The notes under the pieces: model-generated
What the model saw: the letters and a program-made list of their open reading frames with translations, nothing else
Told to the model about the DNA's origin: nothing
Databases searched by the model: none
NCBI RefSeq assembly: GCF_013297935.1
Contig: NZ_JAAFIX010000011.1
Coordinates: forward strand, 1-64,000
Source of the DNA: Rhodoferax sp.
GTDB lineage: Bacteria > Pseudomonadota > Gammaproteobacteria > Burkholderiales > Burkholderiaceae_C
DNA: 64,000 bases
Direction: 5' to 3'
Program-made: the position numbers and the translations under genes
In this document: positions 42,298 through 50,327 of the stretch, piece after piece
Position numbering within the stretch: the first letter of the stretch is position 1
How the letters are laid out: each line of letters starts with the position of its first letter

Positions 42298-43251
42298 TCA
42301 GGCTGCGGCCCTTCGCTGGGCCCAGCGCAGCTGGTAGGCGTAGGCCACACGGTAGGTGGTCAGTTGAACGCCCACCGTGTCTTCCAGGTTCACTCCGTAG
42401 CCGCCGCCCATTGTGATGACGGTGGGAATACGTCGCTGCCAGCACCAGTCCAGCACCCGGCGGTCGCGGGCCTCAAGCCCGTCCGCACTCAACTTCAGAC
42501 GCCCGAGGCGATCGCCCTCATGCGGATCGGCACCGGCCAAGTACAGCACTAGACCGGGGTTGAACTGCCCCTCCAGCGTTTGCAGGGCGTGCTCCAACGT
42601 GCTCAGGTACTCCGCGTCCGCGCAACCATCGGGCAAACCGATATCGAGATCGCTGGCTTCTTTGCGGAAAGGGAAGTTTTTTTCCCCATGCAGCGACAGC
42701 GTGAACACCGAGTCGTCGCCTTGGAACACACTGGCGGTGCCATTGCCTTGGTGAACATCGAGGTCAATGACCGCCACCTGCAGAGGGCTTCGGCGACTGC
42801 CGTCAGGGTGCTTCTGGCGCCCCCATTCGGCCTGTAACACCCGCGCCGCAACGGCCAGGTCGTTGAAAACACAAAATCCACCGCCCTTGTGGGCATAGGC
42901 ATGGTGAGTGCCTCCGGCCAAGTTGGCCGCCACGCCCTCGCGCAGGGCCATGCGGGCTGCCGCCACCGTGGCGCCTACTGAGCGCAAGGCCCGCTCCGCC
43001 ATGGCCGGGCTCCAGGGGAAGCCGATCTCGCGCAACACGGCAGGGTCGGCTGTGCCCTGCAGTATGGCGTCGATATAGGCTGGCGTGTGCACCAGCGCCA
43101 ACTCGCCCTCGGTGGCGGCGGGCGCCTCTACGAGAGCAATGTCCGGCAACTCTTCGGAAATGCGATCCCGCAGCATGCGGTACTTGGCCATCGGGAACCG
43201 GTGCCCCTCGGGCAAGGGGAGAACAAACTGGTCGGAATAGAAAGCGCGCAT
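42298..43251 (-). CDS. Histone deacetylase family (class II type) amidohydrolase
   Basis: Zinc amidohydrolase of 317 residues related to bacterial histone deacetylase-like and acetylpolyamine amidohydrolases. The catalytic region GGTHHAYAHKGGGFCVFND carries the His-His pair, and the zinc ligands are in VIDLDVHQGNGT and GADPHEGD. The conserved glycine-rich MGGGYG is near the C-terminus. It probably removes acyl groups from lysine or polyamine substrates in the cytoplasm. It is convergent with the GGDEF/EAL gene with one base between stops. CACAAT lies 6 nt before the ATG. Confidence 0.9.
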   Translation of the reverse strand: MRAFYSDQFVLPLPEGHRFPMAKYRMLRDRISEELPDIALVEAPAATEGELALVHTPAYIDAILQGTADPAVLREIGFPWSPAMAERALRSVGATVAAARMALREGVAANLAGGTHHAYAHKGGGFCVFNDLAVAARVLQAEWGRQKHPDGSRRSPLQVAVIDLDVHQGNGTASVFQGDDSVFTLSLHGEKNFPFRKEASDLDIGLPDGCADAEYLSTLEHALQTLEGQFNPGLVLYLAGADPHEGDRLGRLKLSADGLEARDRRVLDWCWQRRIPTVITMGGGYGVNLEDTVGVQLTTYRVAYAYQLRWAQRRAAA

Positions 43252-43257
43252 GCCGGG

Positions 43258-43263
43258 ATTGTG
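43258..43263 (-). promoter_or_regulatory. Putative -10 box of the deacetylase gene (leaderless)
   Basis: Minus-strand GACACAATCCCGGC precedes the ATG; CACAAT leaves 6 nt to the start codon and no Shine-Dalgarno is present. Confidence 0.35.
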
Positions 43264-43332
43264 TCAAAACACCGCATTTCGATGCTCTGTGGGGACTTGA
43301 ATTGACGGTGGGGCGGTAGAGGCCTAAAAAAA

Positions 43333-43354
43333 TGAGAAAATACGCGTTTTCTCA
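43333..43354. promoter_or_regulatory. Inverted repeat in the leader of the 53-residue gene
   Basis: TGAGAAAA TACGCG TTTTCTCA, perfect 8-bp arms around a 6-nt loop, 22 bp before the start codon. It could be an operator or an RNA hairpin in the leader. Confidence 0.35.
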
Positions 43355-43376
43355 CCAACCTCAACAGGATCGCCAC

Positions 43377-43538
43377 ATGGGCAACAAAATCTTTACCGAA
43401 GCAGATCGCAAAGCTACTCCCGCTCCCAAGCCATTGCCCGGCTACACCTTGCCCACCGGCGGCCGTGGCCAACGCGTAAGCTTGGAGCGTGGTGTTGCTA
43501 CCCGTAGCAAGAAGAACCCCGGCAAGCGTCACAGCTAA
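43377..43538 (+). CDS. Small basic protein of unknown function (53 residues)
   Basis: The frame from ATG 43377 (MGNKIFTEADRKATPAP) is preceded by AGGAT. The protein is rich in Lys, Arg, Pro and Gly and ends in TRSKKNPGKRHS, a composition like nucleic-acid-binding or ribosome-associated peptides. No family is recognised. A longer frame from 43332 exists but lacks a ribosome-binding site and would include the leader hairpin. A very strong terminator lies 38 bp downstream, supporting a dedicated, well-expressed transcript. Confidence 0.65.
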   Translation: MGNKIFTEADRKATPAPKPLPGYTLPTGGRGQRVSLERGVATRSKKNPGKRHS

Positions 43539-43576
43539 GCCGCAGAGGCTGCCGGCCTGACGCCGCAGCTTCTCGC

Positions 43577-43621
43577 TTCCCAAAACAAAAGGCCCTGAAT
43601 CAGGGCCTTTTGTTTTGGGAA
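43577..43621. terminator. Bidirectional terminator with 21-bp perfect stem
   Basis: Left arm 43577-43597 and right arm 43601-43621 are perfect reverse complements around a 3-nt AAT loop. Internal AAAACAAAA and TTTTGTTTT tracts follow the GGCCCTG/CAGGGCC core on both sides, so it can act for the small protein gene and the convergent methyltransferase. Confidence 0.9.
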
Positions 43622-43644
43622 ACGGTCTTGCTTTCGGTCACGCC

Positions 43645-44925
43645 TTAATGTGTCTCGGCTGCCGGGGCAATCCCTAAACGCCACAGGCTGGTCACCTCGC
43701 GGCTGCGCGCCGGGTGCAAGGTGTCGGCCGCGGCCTGACTTTTGCCATGCTGGGGCTTGGCGTCGCTGCGACCCAGCACCACCAGACCGGCGGCTTCAAT
43801 GGCATCGGCCAGCATGGTGGGGCTGCGCAAGCCCAAACGCTCGGCCAGGTCCGACACAATCAGCCAGCCCTCGCCACCGGGTAGCAGGTGCGCTGGCAGG
43901 CCCGCCAGAAATGCCAGCAGCATGCTGCTGTTTTCATCGTAGACCGCGTATTCCACCGGAGCGCTGGGCCGGGCGGGAAGCCAGGGTGGATTGCAGACCA
44001 CCAGATTCGCCCGCCCCGTGGGAAACATATCAACCCGCTGTAGATCAATAGCCGCCACCACGCCTAAGCGGGCAAAGTTTTCGCCGGCACAGGCCATCGC
44101 GCGAGGGTCCTGATCGGTCGCCACCACCTGTGCGACCTTCCGGCGGGCTAAAACTGCAGACAACACGCCGGTGCCGGTGCCGATGTCAAAGGCCCGGTAG
44201 GGCACGCCCTGTTGCACTCCGTCTGCATCCTGGGCGGGCAGGGGTTCGGCAGCGACCAGGTCGACATATTCCCCTCGCACTGGAGAAAACACGCCGTAGT
44301 GAGGGTGAATGCGGTTTCCGGGCGCCGGTCCCAGCGCTGCTATTTCTACGCCGTTTTTACGCCATTCGCTGGCACTGCGCATGCCCAGCATGTCGCGCAA
44401 CGACACCACACTGGCTTGCGCTGGCTCCGCCGCTGGTCCCCACGCTTCAGTGCAGGCTTGTCGCGAGTCGGGCGCGCGGCGCAGGGGCATGGCGTAGTCG
44501 GCATCGACCGGCACCAACACCATGGCCAATAGACGGGCACGCTGCGCCTGTGCCTGGCGGTGCAGGTGAAAAACCTGGGGGTCCATGGGACCGGCGTCAG
44601 GGCGCTGGTCCAGGGGCGCCGCAGGGCGGTCGCTATGGCGGCTTTTGCGTTTTGGCGGGGTGTCGATACGGCGCTGCAGCGCCTGCAGGAGCTGCCGCGC
44701 ATTGTGAAAGTCGCCCCGCCACAGCATGGCGGTACCGCTGCAGGCCCAGCGGTAGGCGGCATCGGCGGTCAGGGTGTCATCGGCCAGCATGACCTTGGTG
44801 GGTGGCGCTGCACCGCGCTCCGAGCGCCAGATGGCAGAACACGCTTGCCCGCCTTCGGTCCAGTGAATCAGGGGGGGAGGTGCGCGGTCGGGCAAGGTGC
44901 CGACGCTTGGAGTATTCGGCTGCAT
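43645..44925 (-). CDS. Class I SAM-dependent methyltransferase (NPPW type)
   Basis: Protein of 426 residues. The C-terminal half holds the SAM-binding motif AFDIGTGTGVLSAVLARR (about 235-255) and the catalytic motif NPPWLPARP (about 310), typical of enzymes that methylate adenine, guanine or glutamine side-chain nitrogens (RlmG, RsmC, PrmC group). The N-terminal half is unlike known domains to my eye and may recognise the substrate. The target cannot be decided. The gene is single and has a 7-bp inverted repeat upstream (44968-44983). Confidence 0.78.
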   Translation of the reverse strand: MQPNTPSVGTLPDRAPPPLIHWTEGGQACSAIWRSERGAAPPTKVMLADDTLTADAAYRWACSGTAMLWRGDFHNARQLLQALQRRIDTPPKRKSRHSDRPAAPLDQRPDAGPMDPQVFHLHRQAQAQRARLLAMVLVPVDADYAMPLRRAPDSRQACTEAWGPAAEPAQASVVSLRDMLGMRSASEWRKNGVEIAALGPAPGNRIHPHYGVFSPVRGEYVDLVAAEPLPAQDADGVQQGVPYRAFDIGTGTGVLSAVLARRKVAQVVATDQDPRAMACAGENFARLGVVAAIDLQRVDMFPTGRANLVVCNPPWLPARPSAPVEYAVYDENSSMLLAFLAGLPAHLLPGGEGWLIVSDLAERLGLRSPTMLADAIEAAGLVVLGRSDAKPQHGKSQAAADTLHPARSREVTSLWRLGIAPAAETH

Positions 44926-44967
44926 CGGTTTGCTCGCTGAGAAGTGGGGTGGGTAGGGGAAGCGGGC

Positions 44968-44983
44968 CTAGGTTGTAACCTAG
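44968..44983. promoter_or_regulatory. Small palindrome upstream of the methyltransferase gene
   Basis: CTAGGTT GT AACCTAG, perfect 7-bp arms and a 2-bp spacer, in the 80-bp spacer before the methyltransferase. It looks like a dimeric repressor site rather than a terminator because no T run follows. Confidence 0.35.
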
Positions 44984-45005
44984 AAAGCGGGCTTGGGGGC
45001 TGCGC

Positions 45006-45746
45006 TTATTGCACAAGTGCGTATTTTTTCAGAATGGCGTCGTACACGCCGTTGCCTTGAATGATTTTGAGCCCTGCGTTGAACTGGTCCCGCAGGGCGG
45101 CATCTTTGAAAACCGCTTTGCGCGGGCTAGGCGGAAAAATCGGATGGACGGTGAGGGGCTTGCTGTTGTCAAACTGCGGCTCCACCTCCCGCAACAAATA
45201 GTGCAGGATGCGGCGGTCACCAATGATGATGTCCACCCGCCCGGCGAACAGCAAGTTGTTTTGAGTGACTTGCAGGGGGTACTCGGTATAGCGGGGGTGC
45301 TGACGGGCGACCGCTTTGAAGCGCTCTCCGAGCAACAGGCTTGCATTCTGGAAAGCGGCGACCGAGAAGGCCGACAAATCCTCAATGCGCCTCACCGTGA
45401 CGTTGCGTGCCGCCAGGGAGATGGCCACGTTTTGGTTGGAGATGTACACCTCCGAAAAGAACCCGAGGTCGCCGATACCTTCGTCCACCGTGAGCAGCAT
45501 GTCTAGCTGACCTGCCCGAAACAACATCAACCCGCGGGAAGGCGGGAGTTGCTGCGCCTGCATGCCCAGGCCCACGGCTTGCAGCGCCTGGCGCGCAATG
45601 TCGGCCTCCAAGCCCGCCTGGCCGCCATCCATGACATAAGGTGGCTTGTTCAAGCCCAGCGCAACGCTCACGACCTGCGCACGGACCCCGCCCGCCAGAC
45701 AGGCAGCCAGACAAACACCGAGCCATAAAAATCGTGCGTAACGCAT
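45006..45746 (-). CDS. Periplasmic solute-binding protein, SBP family 3 type
   Basis: Exported protein of 246 residues with a signal peptide (MRYARFLWLGVCLAACLAGG, cleaved near VRA-Q). The mature part has family 3 amino-acid-binding-like features (NKPPYVMDGGQAGLEADIARQAL, then a lobe switch near VRRIEDLSAFSVAAFQNAS). No permease or ATPase gene is adjacent, so it may serve a distant transporter or act as a sensor. I chose ATG 45746 because it begins the signal peptide; an upstream start would add 27 unlikely residues. TACACT lies 6 nt before the ATG. Confidence 0.8.
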   Translation of the reverse strand: MRYARFLWLGVCLAACLAGGVRAQVVSVALGLNKPPYVMDGGQAGLEADIARQALQAVGLGMQAQQLPPSRGLMLFRAGQLDMLLTVDEGIGDLGFFSEVYISNQNVAISLAARNVTVRRIEDLSAFSVAAFQNASLLLGERFKAVARQHPRYTEYPLQVTQNNLLFAGRVDIIIGDRRILHYLLREVEPQFDNSKPLTVHPIFPPSPRKAVFKDAALRDQFNAGLKIIQGNGVYDAILKKYALVQ

Positions 45747-45752
45747 TGACAA

Positions 45753-45758
45753 AGTGTA
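45753..45758 (-). promoter_or_regulatory. Putative -10 box of the solute-binding protein gene (leaderless)
   Basis: Minus-strand CCCCTACACTTTGTCA precedes the ATG; TACACT leaves 6 nt, placing the expected transcription start at the A of ATG. Confidence 0.4.
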
Positions 45759-45826
45759 GGGGCTCTCTGTGGCACACTCGCGCCCTTGATTGGTTTCCAT
45801 CACCGGTTCAGGCCGGTTTTTTCGCA

Positions 45827-48277
45827 ATGCAGAAAATCATCGCGCAAATTGCGCAAGAAATCCGGGTCCGCCCTCAGCAGGTCGAAGCCGCTGTCGCTTT
45901 GTTGGATGGCGGGGCCACGGTTCCGTTTATTGCCCGCTACCGCAAGGAAGTGACCGACGGGCTGGACGATATCCAGCTGCGCGAGCTGGAAGCCCGCCTG
46001 AGCTACCTGCGCGAACTGCGCGACCGCAAAGAGGCGGTGGTCAAAGCGATTGACGAGCAAGGCAAGCTCACCCCGGCGCTGCTGGTGGCCATTGATGCCG
46101 CCGCCACCAAGCAAGAGGTAGAAGACATTTACCTGCCCTTTAAGCTCAAGCGCCGTACCAAAGGCCAGATGGCGAAAGAAGCCGGTCTGGAGCCGCTGGC
46201 CGACGCCTTGTTTGCCGACCCCACCTTGGCACCGCTTGACGCCGCGCTGCCCTATGTCAAGCCGCCGCTCACGCCGGAGCAGATCGCCGACAAGCAGCCT
46301 GATTTCTCCAACACCCTGGCGGTGCTGGACGGAGTGCGCGATATTCTGAGCGAGCGCTGGGCCGAAGACCCGGTGCTGGTGCAGGACCTGCGCGAGTGGC
46401 TGTGGCAGGAAGGCCTGTTCCGCTCCAAGCTGATGGACGGCAAGGATGAAAACAACGCCGATGTGGCCAAGTTCCGCGATTACTTTGACTACGACGAGCC
46501 CATCGGCCGCGTGCCCAGCCACCGTGCGCTGGCGGTGTTCCGTGGCCGCTCGCTGGATATTCTGGATGCCAAGCTGGTGCTTCCAGAGCCAAATGTGCCT
46601 CCAGCCCCCGCTGTTGCTGCGCAAGCAGCTCCTAATTCTGTAGCAAAACCTGTGCGCCCTGCAGCGGTGGTGTCCTTGGCAGAAGGGCGCCTGGCGCTCA
46701 AGCTGGGCTGGAGCCACCAAGGCCGCGCGGCCGACGACTTGCTGCGCAAGTGCGTGGCCTGGACCTGGAAGGTCAAACTCAGCCTGTCCACCGAGCGCGA
46801 CCTGTTTGCCCGCCTGCGCGAAGACGCAGAGAAAGTCGCCATCAAGGTGTTTGCCGATAACCTGCGCGACCTGCTGCTGGCGGCCCCTGCCGGCCCGCGC
46901 GTGGTGCTGGGTCTGGACCCCGGCATCCGCACTGGCGTGAAAGTGGCCGTGGTGGACTCCACCGGCAAGCTGGTAGACACCGCCACCGTGTTTCCCCACG
47001 AACCCCGCAAAGACTGGGAAGGCTCGCTGCACACCTTGGGCAAGCTCTGCGCCAAGCACAGCGTGAACCTGATTGCCATCGGCAACGGCACCGCCAGCCG
47101 CGAGACCGACAAGCTGGCCGCCGACCTCATCAAGCTCCTGGCCAAGATGGCCGACCAAGCCGGCGCCCCGGAGCTGAAAATTGACAAGGTGGTGGTGAGC
47201 GAGGCGGGCGCCTCGGTGTACTCCGCCAGCGAATTTGCCTCGCAAGAAATGCCCGATGTCGACGTGAGCCTGCGCGGCGCGGCCTCTATTGCCCGCCGCC
47301 TGCAAGACCCGCTGGCGGAGCTGGTGAAAATCGACCCCAAGAGCATTGGCGTGGGCCAGTACCAGCACGATGTGAACCAGAGCGAGCTTGCCAAAACGCT
47401 GGACGCGGTGGTGGAAGACTGCGTGAACTCCGTGGGCGTGGACCTGAACACGGCCTCGGTGCCGCTGCTATCCCGCGTGTCGGGCCTGTCGGGCACCGTG
47501 GCCAAAGCCGTGGTGCGCTGGCGCGAGAGCAACGGCGCCTTCGGTAGCCGCCAGGACTTGATGAAGGTGACCGGCCTGGGTGCCAAGACCTTTGAGCAGG
47601 CGGCAGGCTTTTTGCGCATACGCGGCGGGAGCAACCCGTTGGACATGACTGGCGTGCACCCCGAAACCTACCCCGTGGTGGAGCAGATCATGGTGAAAAC
47701 CGGCAAGCCGGTGGCCGAGATCATGGGCCGGGCCGACATGCTCAAAACGCTCAAGCCTGAGTTGTTTGCTTCCCCGCAGTTTGGTGTGATCACCGTCAAA
47801 GACATCTTCACCGAGCTGGAAAAGCCCGGCCGCGACCCGCGCCCAGACTTCAAGGTCGCCCGCTTCAACGATGGTGTGGAAGACATTGCCGACCTCAAGG
47901 AAGGCATGATTCTGGAAGGCACCGTGAGTAACGTGGCGCAGTTCGGCGCCTTCATCGACCTGGGCGTGCACCAGGACGGTCTGGTGCATGTGAGCCAACT
48001 GGCGCACAAGTTTGTGAACGATGCCCGCGAGGTCGTCAAAACCGGCGACATCGTCAAAGTGCAGGTGGTGGAGGTCGATGTGGCCCGCAAGCGCATCGGC
48101 CTGACTATGAAAATAGGAGCAGCTCCCGCAGGCGCTAAGGGGGCTGGTGGCCAAAAAGCCGGTGATAACCGCTACCAGGGTCCGGCCCGTGGCGAGCGCC
48201 AAGCGGGCAGCTACCGCGATAACGCCCCCTCGGGCAACTCGGCCATGGCCTCGGCATTTGCCAAGCTCAAGCGATAA
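45827..48277 (+). CDS. tex: Transcription accessory protein Tex
   Basis: RNA-binding protein of 816 residues. Domains in order: N-terminal helical Tex domain (VPFIARYRKEVTDGLDDIQL), YqgF-like RNase H fold (VVLGLDPGIRTGVKVAVVD), helix-hairpin-helix repeats (LSRVSGLSGTVAKAVVRWRE, FLRIRGGSNPLDMTGVHPE), and a C-terminal S1 domain (GMILEGTVSNVAQFGAFIDL). The length is slightly above the usual 770-785. Two dispersed repeat copies explain most of the excess: one at about 255-273 in a proline/alanine loop and one at about 760-775 just after the S1 domain. The ATG at 45827 begins the family N-terminus. Confidence 0.95.
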   Translation: MQKIIAQIAQEIRVRPQQVEAAVALLDGGATVPFIARYRKEVTDGLDDIQLRELEARLSYLRELRDRKEAVVKAIDEQGKLTPALLVAIDAAATKQEVEDIYLPFKLKRRTKGQMAKEAGLEPLADALFADPTLAPLDAALPYVKPPLTPEQIADKQPDFSNTLAVLDGVRDILSERWAEDPVLVQDLREWLWQEGLFRSKLMDGKDENNADVAKFRDYFDYDEPIGRVPSHRALAVFRGRSLDILDAKLVLPEPNVPPAPAVAAQAAPNSVAKPVRPAAVVSLAEGRLALKLGWSHQGRAADDLLRKCVAWTWKVKLSLSTERDLFARLREDAEKVAIKVFADNLRDLLLAAPAGPRVVLGLDPGIRTGVKVAVVDSTGKLVDTATVFPHEPRKDWEGSLHTLGKLCAKHSVNLIAIGNGTASRETDKLAADLIKLLAKMADQAGAPELKIDKVVVSEAGASVYSASEFASQEMPDVDVSLRGAASIARRLQDPLAELVKIDPKSIGVGQYQHDVNQSELAKTLDAVVEDCVNSVGVDLNTASVPLLSRVSGLSGTVAKAVVRWRESNGAFGSRQDLMKVTGLGAKTFEQAAGFLRIRGGSNPLDMTGVHPETYPVVEQIMVKTGKPVAEIMGRADMLKTLKPELFASPQFGVITVKDIFTELEKPGRDPRPDFKVARFNDGVEDIADLKEGMILEGTVSNVAQFGAFIDLGVHQDGLVHVSQLAHKFVNDAREVVKTGDIVKVQVVEVDVARKRIGLTMKIGAAPAGAKGAGGQKAGDNRYQGPARGERQAGSYRDNAPSGNSAMASAFAKLKR
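46591..46645 (+). repeat. Dispersed repeat copy 9 (in tex, loop)
   Basis: AAATGTGCCTCCAGCCCCCG, then GCTGCGCAAGCAGCTCCTAA and TCTGTAGCA. It matches the copy at 35029 with the same spacing. Reading: PNVPPAPAVAAQAAPNSVAK, in the same frame as in ligA, fadB-like and the second purL copy. Confidence 0.75.
48104..48152 (-). repeat. Dispersed repeat copy 10 (in tex, C-terminal tail)
   Basis: Reverse orientation: ACTATGAAAATAGGAGCAGC, then TCCCGCAGGCGCTAAGGGGG and CTGGTGGCC. It is the same length as the inverse of the copy at 35029 without internal gaps. It encodes TMKIGAAPAGAKGAGG after the S1 domain. Confidence 0.6.
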
Positions 48278-48283
48278 GGTGTC

Positions 48284-48312
48284 TGTCCTGTGCGCGGGCT
48301 GCGCACAGGACA
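48284..48312. promoter_or_regulatory. 12-bp perfect hairpin between tex and the HDOD gene
   Basis: TGTCCTGTGCGC GGGCT GCGCACAGGACA. There is no downstream T run, so it is not a standard Rho-independent terminator; it may stabilise RNA or bind a protein. Confidence 0.45.
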
Positions 48313-48352
48313 TAATTGACCCACGTTGTTTCTTGCATTGGAGGCTTGCGCC

Positions 48353-49159
48353 ATGAATCTCAGTGCTTTGTTGGAGCAGCAGTTCCATCTGCCCAGCATT
48401 CCCAAAGTGGTGGCACTGTTGCTGAGCGAGTTGGAGCGCCCAGAGGTTGACCTGCACAAGGTCAACCGCCTGATTAGTACCGACCCGGCGCTCACCACCC
48501 GTTTGCTGCAACTGGCCAACTCCAGCTTTTTTCAACAATCGGGCAAGATCAGCACAGTATCCGAAGCGCTGGCCTTGCTGGACCTCAGCCACGTGCAAAG
48601 CATGGCCCAGTTGGCGGCCGCCGCGGCCTCGCCCAAGGCGGTGCCCGGCATTCAGTTGCCCCAGTTTTGGGAGTACAGCCTGAATGTGGCAAAACTCTCC
48701 CGCTCACTGGCAACGCTGGTGCGCTTGAATCCGCAGGCGGCGTTCACGACCGGCTTGATTCATGGGGTCGGGGAGTTGGCCATGCACCTGGCCATGCCCG
48801 ATGTGTGCGCCATGCTCGACCAGGAGATTCCCGCCCTCGGCCTCAAGCGAGCGTTTGTGGAGCGCAGCGTGCTGGGCTACTGCTATTCCAGCGTAGGCGC
48901 CGGTTATGCGCGCATGTGGCAATTCCCGAAGCCGATGGTGGACGCTATCGAACACCAGTACGCGCCGTTTGAGAACAATGTGTACGAACCGCTGGCGGGG
49001 GTGATTCACCTGGCCGCCTGGCGCGCACGCGCCAAGGAGGCGCGCCTCACCGAAAAAGGCCTGGCCGTGACCTACCCCGATGCAGTGGGTGTGGCCCTGG
49101 GCCTGAACATTGACATGGTGCTGCAGCAAGACCCGTTTGACTGGGCAGCCCACACCTGA
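48353..49159 (+). CDS. HDOD domain protein
   Basis: Protein of 268 residues consisting almost entirely of an HDOD domain, a helical HD-related fold without the HD catalytic pair. The region LPSIPKVVALLLSELERPEVDLHKVNRLISTDPALTTRLLQLANSSFF at residues 13-60 is typical (FFQQSG end), then TTGLIHGVGELAM replaces the metal-binding HD with H-G, so it is likely non-catalytic. HDOD proteins act in c-di-GMP and chemotaxis-linked signalling. No output domain is fused. The patatin gene follows after 7 bp. Confidence 0.87.
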   Translation: MNLSALLEQQFHLPSIPKVVALLLSELERPEVDLHKVNRLISTDPALTTRLLQLANSSFFQQSGKISTVSEALALLDLSHVQSMAQLAAAAASPKAVPGIQLPQFWEYSLNVAKLSRSLATLVRLNPQAAFTTGLIHGVGELAMHLAMPDVCAMLDQEIPALGLKRAFVERSVLGYCYSSVGAGYARMWQFPKPMVDAIEHQYAPFENNVYEPLAGVIHLAAWRARAKEARLTEKGLAVTYPDAVGVALGLNIDMVLQQDPFDWAAHT

Positions 49160-49166
49160 CCGCACC

Positions 49167-50327
49167 ATGAGAGCTCTTCGAATTTATGCGGGCCCGACCG
49201 CCCGTGCATCTTTGGCTGCCCAAGGTTTGCAGCCGGAGCACGTGGGCACGATCCCCGGTGCAGCCGGCGGCCCCAAGGGGCTGATCCTCGGCCCGATGGA
49301 CCGGTTTTTGTTCGGCGATTGGCTACTCCGCTCCAGCCAACCGGTAGACCTGGTGGGCGCCTCGATAGGCGCCTGGCGCATGGCTACCGCTTGTTTACAT
49401 GAGCCGGTGGCCGCCTTTGAGCGGCTGGAGCACGATTACATTCACCAGCACTATGAGCTCGCCCCGGGCCAGAAAAGGGTGAGCGCAGACCAGGTGAGCG
49501 AAACCTTCGGGCGCAACCTGCTGGCCTTTTATGGCGGGCGGGTGCCCGAAGTGCTGAACCACCCGCGCTACCGGCTGCACATCGTGACCTCCCGGGGCCG
49601 GCACCTGCTGGGTACCGAACACAAGCTGCGTACCCCGCTGGGCTATCTGGGGGCTTTTTTGACCAATACCGTCCAACGCAAGGCCATGGGGGCCTGGCTG
49701 GAGCGGGTGGTGTTTTCCACCGGTGGAGCAGGGCAGGCGATGGCCCCCTTGCCGTTTGACACGCGGGACTACCGGACACGGCGGGTGCTGCTGGACGATG
49801 CGAACTTCAACCCCGCGCTGCAAGCGAGCTGCTCTATTCCGTTTGTGCTGCGGGCTATTCAAGACATTCCCGGTGCCCCGCCGGGCGCCTATTGGGATGG
49901 CGGCATTACCGACTACCACCTGCACCTGAACTACGCCGCTCCCGGCCTGGCGCAAAGTGCTATCAATTCAGGAGCTACTAGCGCATATTCCACGAGGGCT
50001 AGCGGCATAAATGATGCTAAAAAGCTCGTGCTGTATCCGCATTTTCAGAAAAGCGTGGTGCCGGGCTGGCTCGACAAAGGCCTGAAGTGGCGGCACCGGA
50101 GCAGCCCGTTTTTAGACACCATGGTGCTCCTGGCGCCCGATCCGGAGTGGGTGAAAACTTTACCGAACAGCAAACTTCCGGACCGCACAGACTTTACGCA
50201 CTACGGCAATGATCTGGATGCACGGGTAAAGGCGTGGACACGCGCCACCCGTGCCAGCCAGCAGTTGGTGGACGAGTTCATCGCCTGGCTGGACAAGCCC
50301 GACATGAACTTGGTACACCCGCTATGA
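49167..50327 (+). CDS. Patatin-like phospholipase
   Basis: Serine-Asp dyad lipase of 386 residues. The nucleophile elbow is GASIG (in VDLVGASIGAWRM, near residue 57), the oxyanion-hole glycines are in GAAGGPKGLILG, and the catalytic aspartate is in the D-G-G of AYWDGGITDYH (near 250). It probably hydrolyses acyl chains of phospholipid or other lipids. Residues about 264-282 are an in-frame dispersed repeat copy between the catalytic D-G-G and the following LVLYPHFQ beta-strand. The stop overlaps the next start by 4 bp (ATGA). Confidence 0.87.
   Translation: MRALRIYAGPTARASLAAQGLQPEHVGTIPGAAGGPKGLILGPMDRFLFGDWLLRSSQPVDLVGASIGAWRMATACLHEPVAAFERLEHDYIHQHYELAPGQKRVSADQVSETFGRNLLAFYGGRVPEVLNHPRYRLHIVTSRGRHLLGTEHKLRTPLGYLGAFLTNTVQRKAMGAWLERVVFSTGGAGQAMAPLPFDTRDYRTRRVLLDDANFNPALQASCSIPFVLRAIQDIPGAPPGAYWDGGITDYHLHLNYAAPGLAQSAINSGATSAYSTRASGINDAKKLVLYPHFQKSVVPGWLDKGLKWRHRSSPFLDTMVLLAPDPEWVKTLPNSKLPDRTDFTHYGNDLDARVKAWTRATRASQQLVDEFIAWLDKPDMNLVHPL
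49957..50012 (-). repeat. Dispersed repeat copy 11 (in patatin gene)
   Basis: Reverse orientation: GTGCTATCAATTCAGGAGCT, then ACTAGCGCATATTCCACGAG and GGCTAGCGGCAT. It is one of the cleanest copies and carries extra codons relative to the short loop expected in relatives. Reading: SAINSGATSAYSTRASG. Confidence 0.8.
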
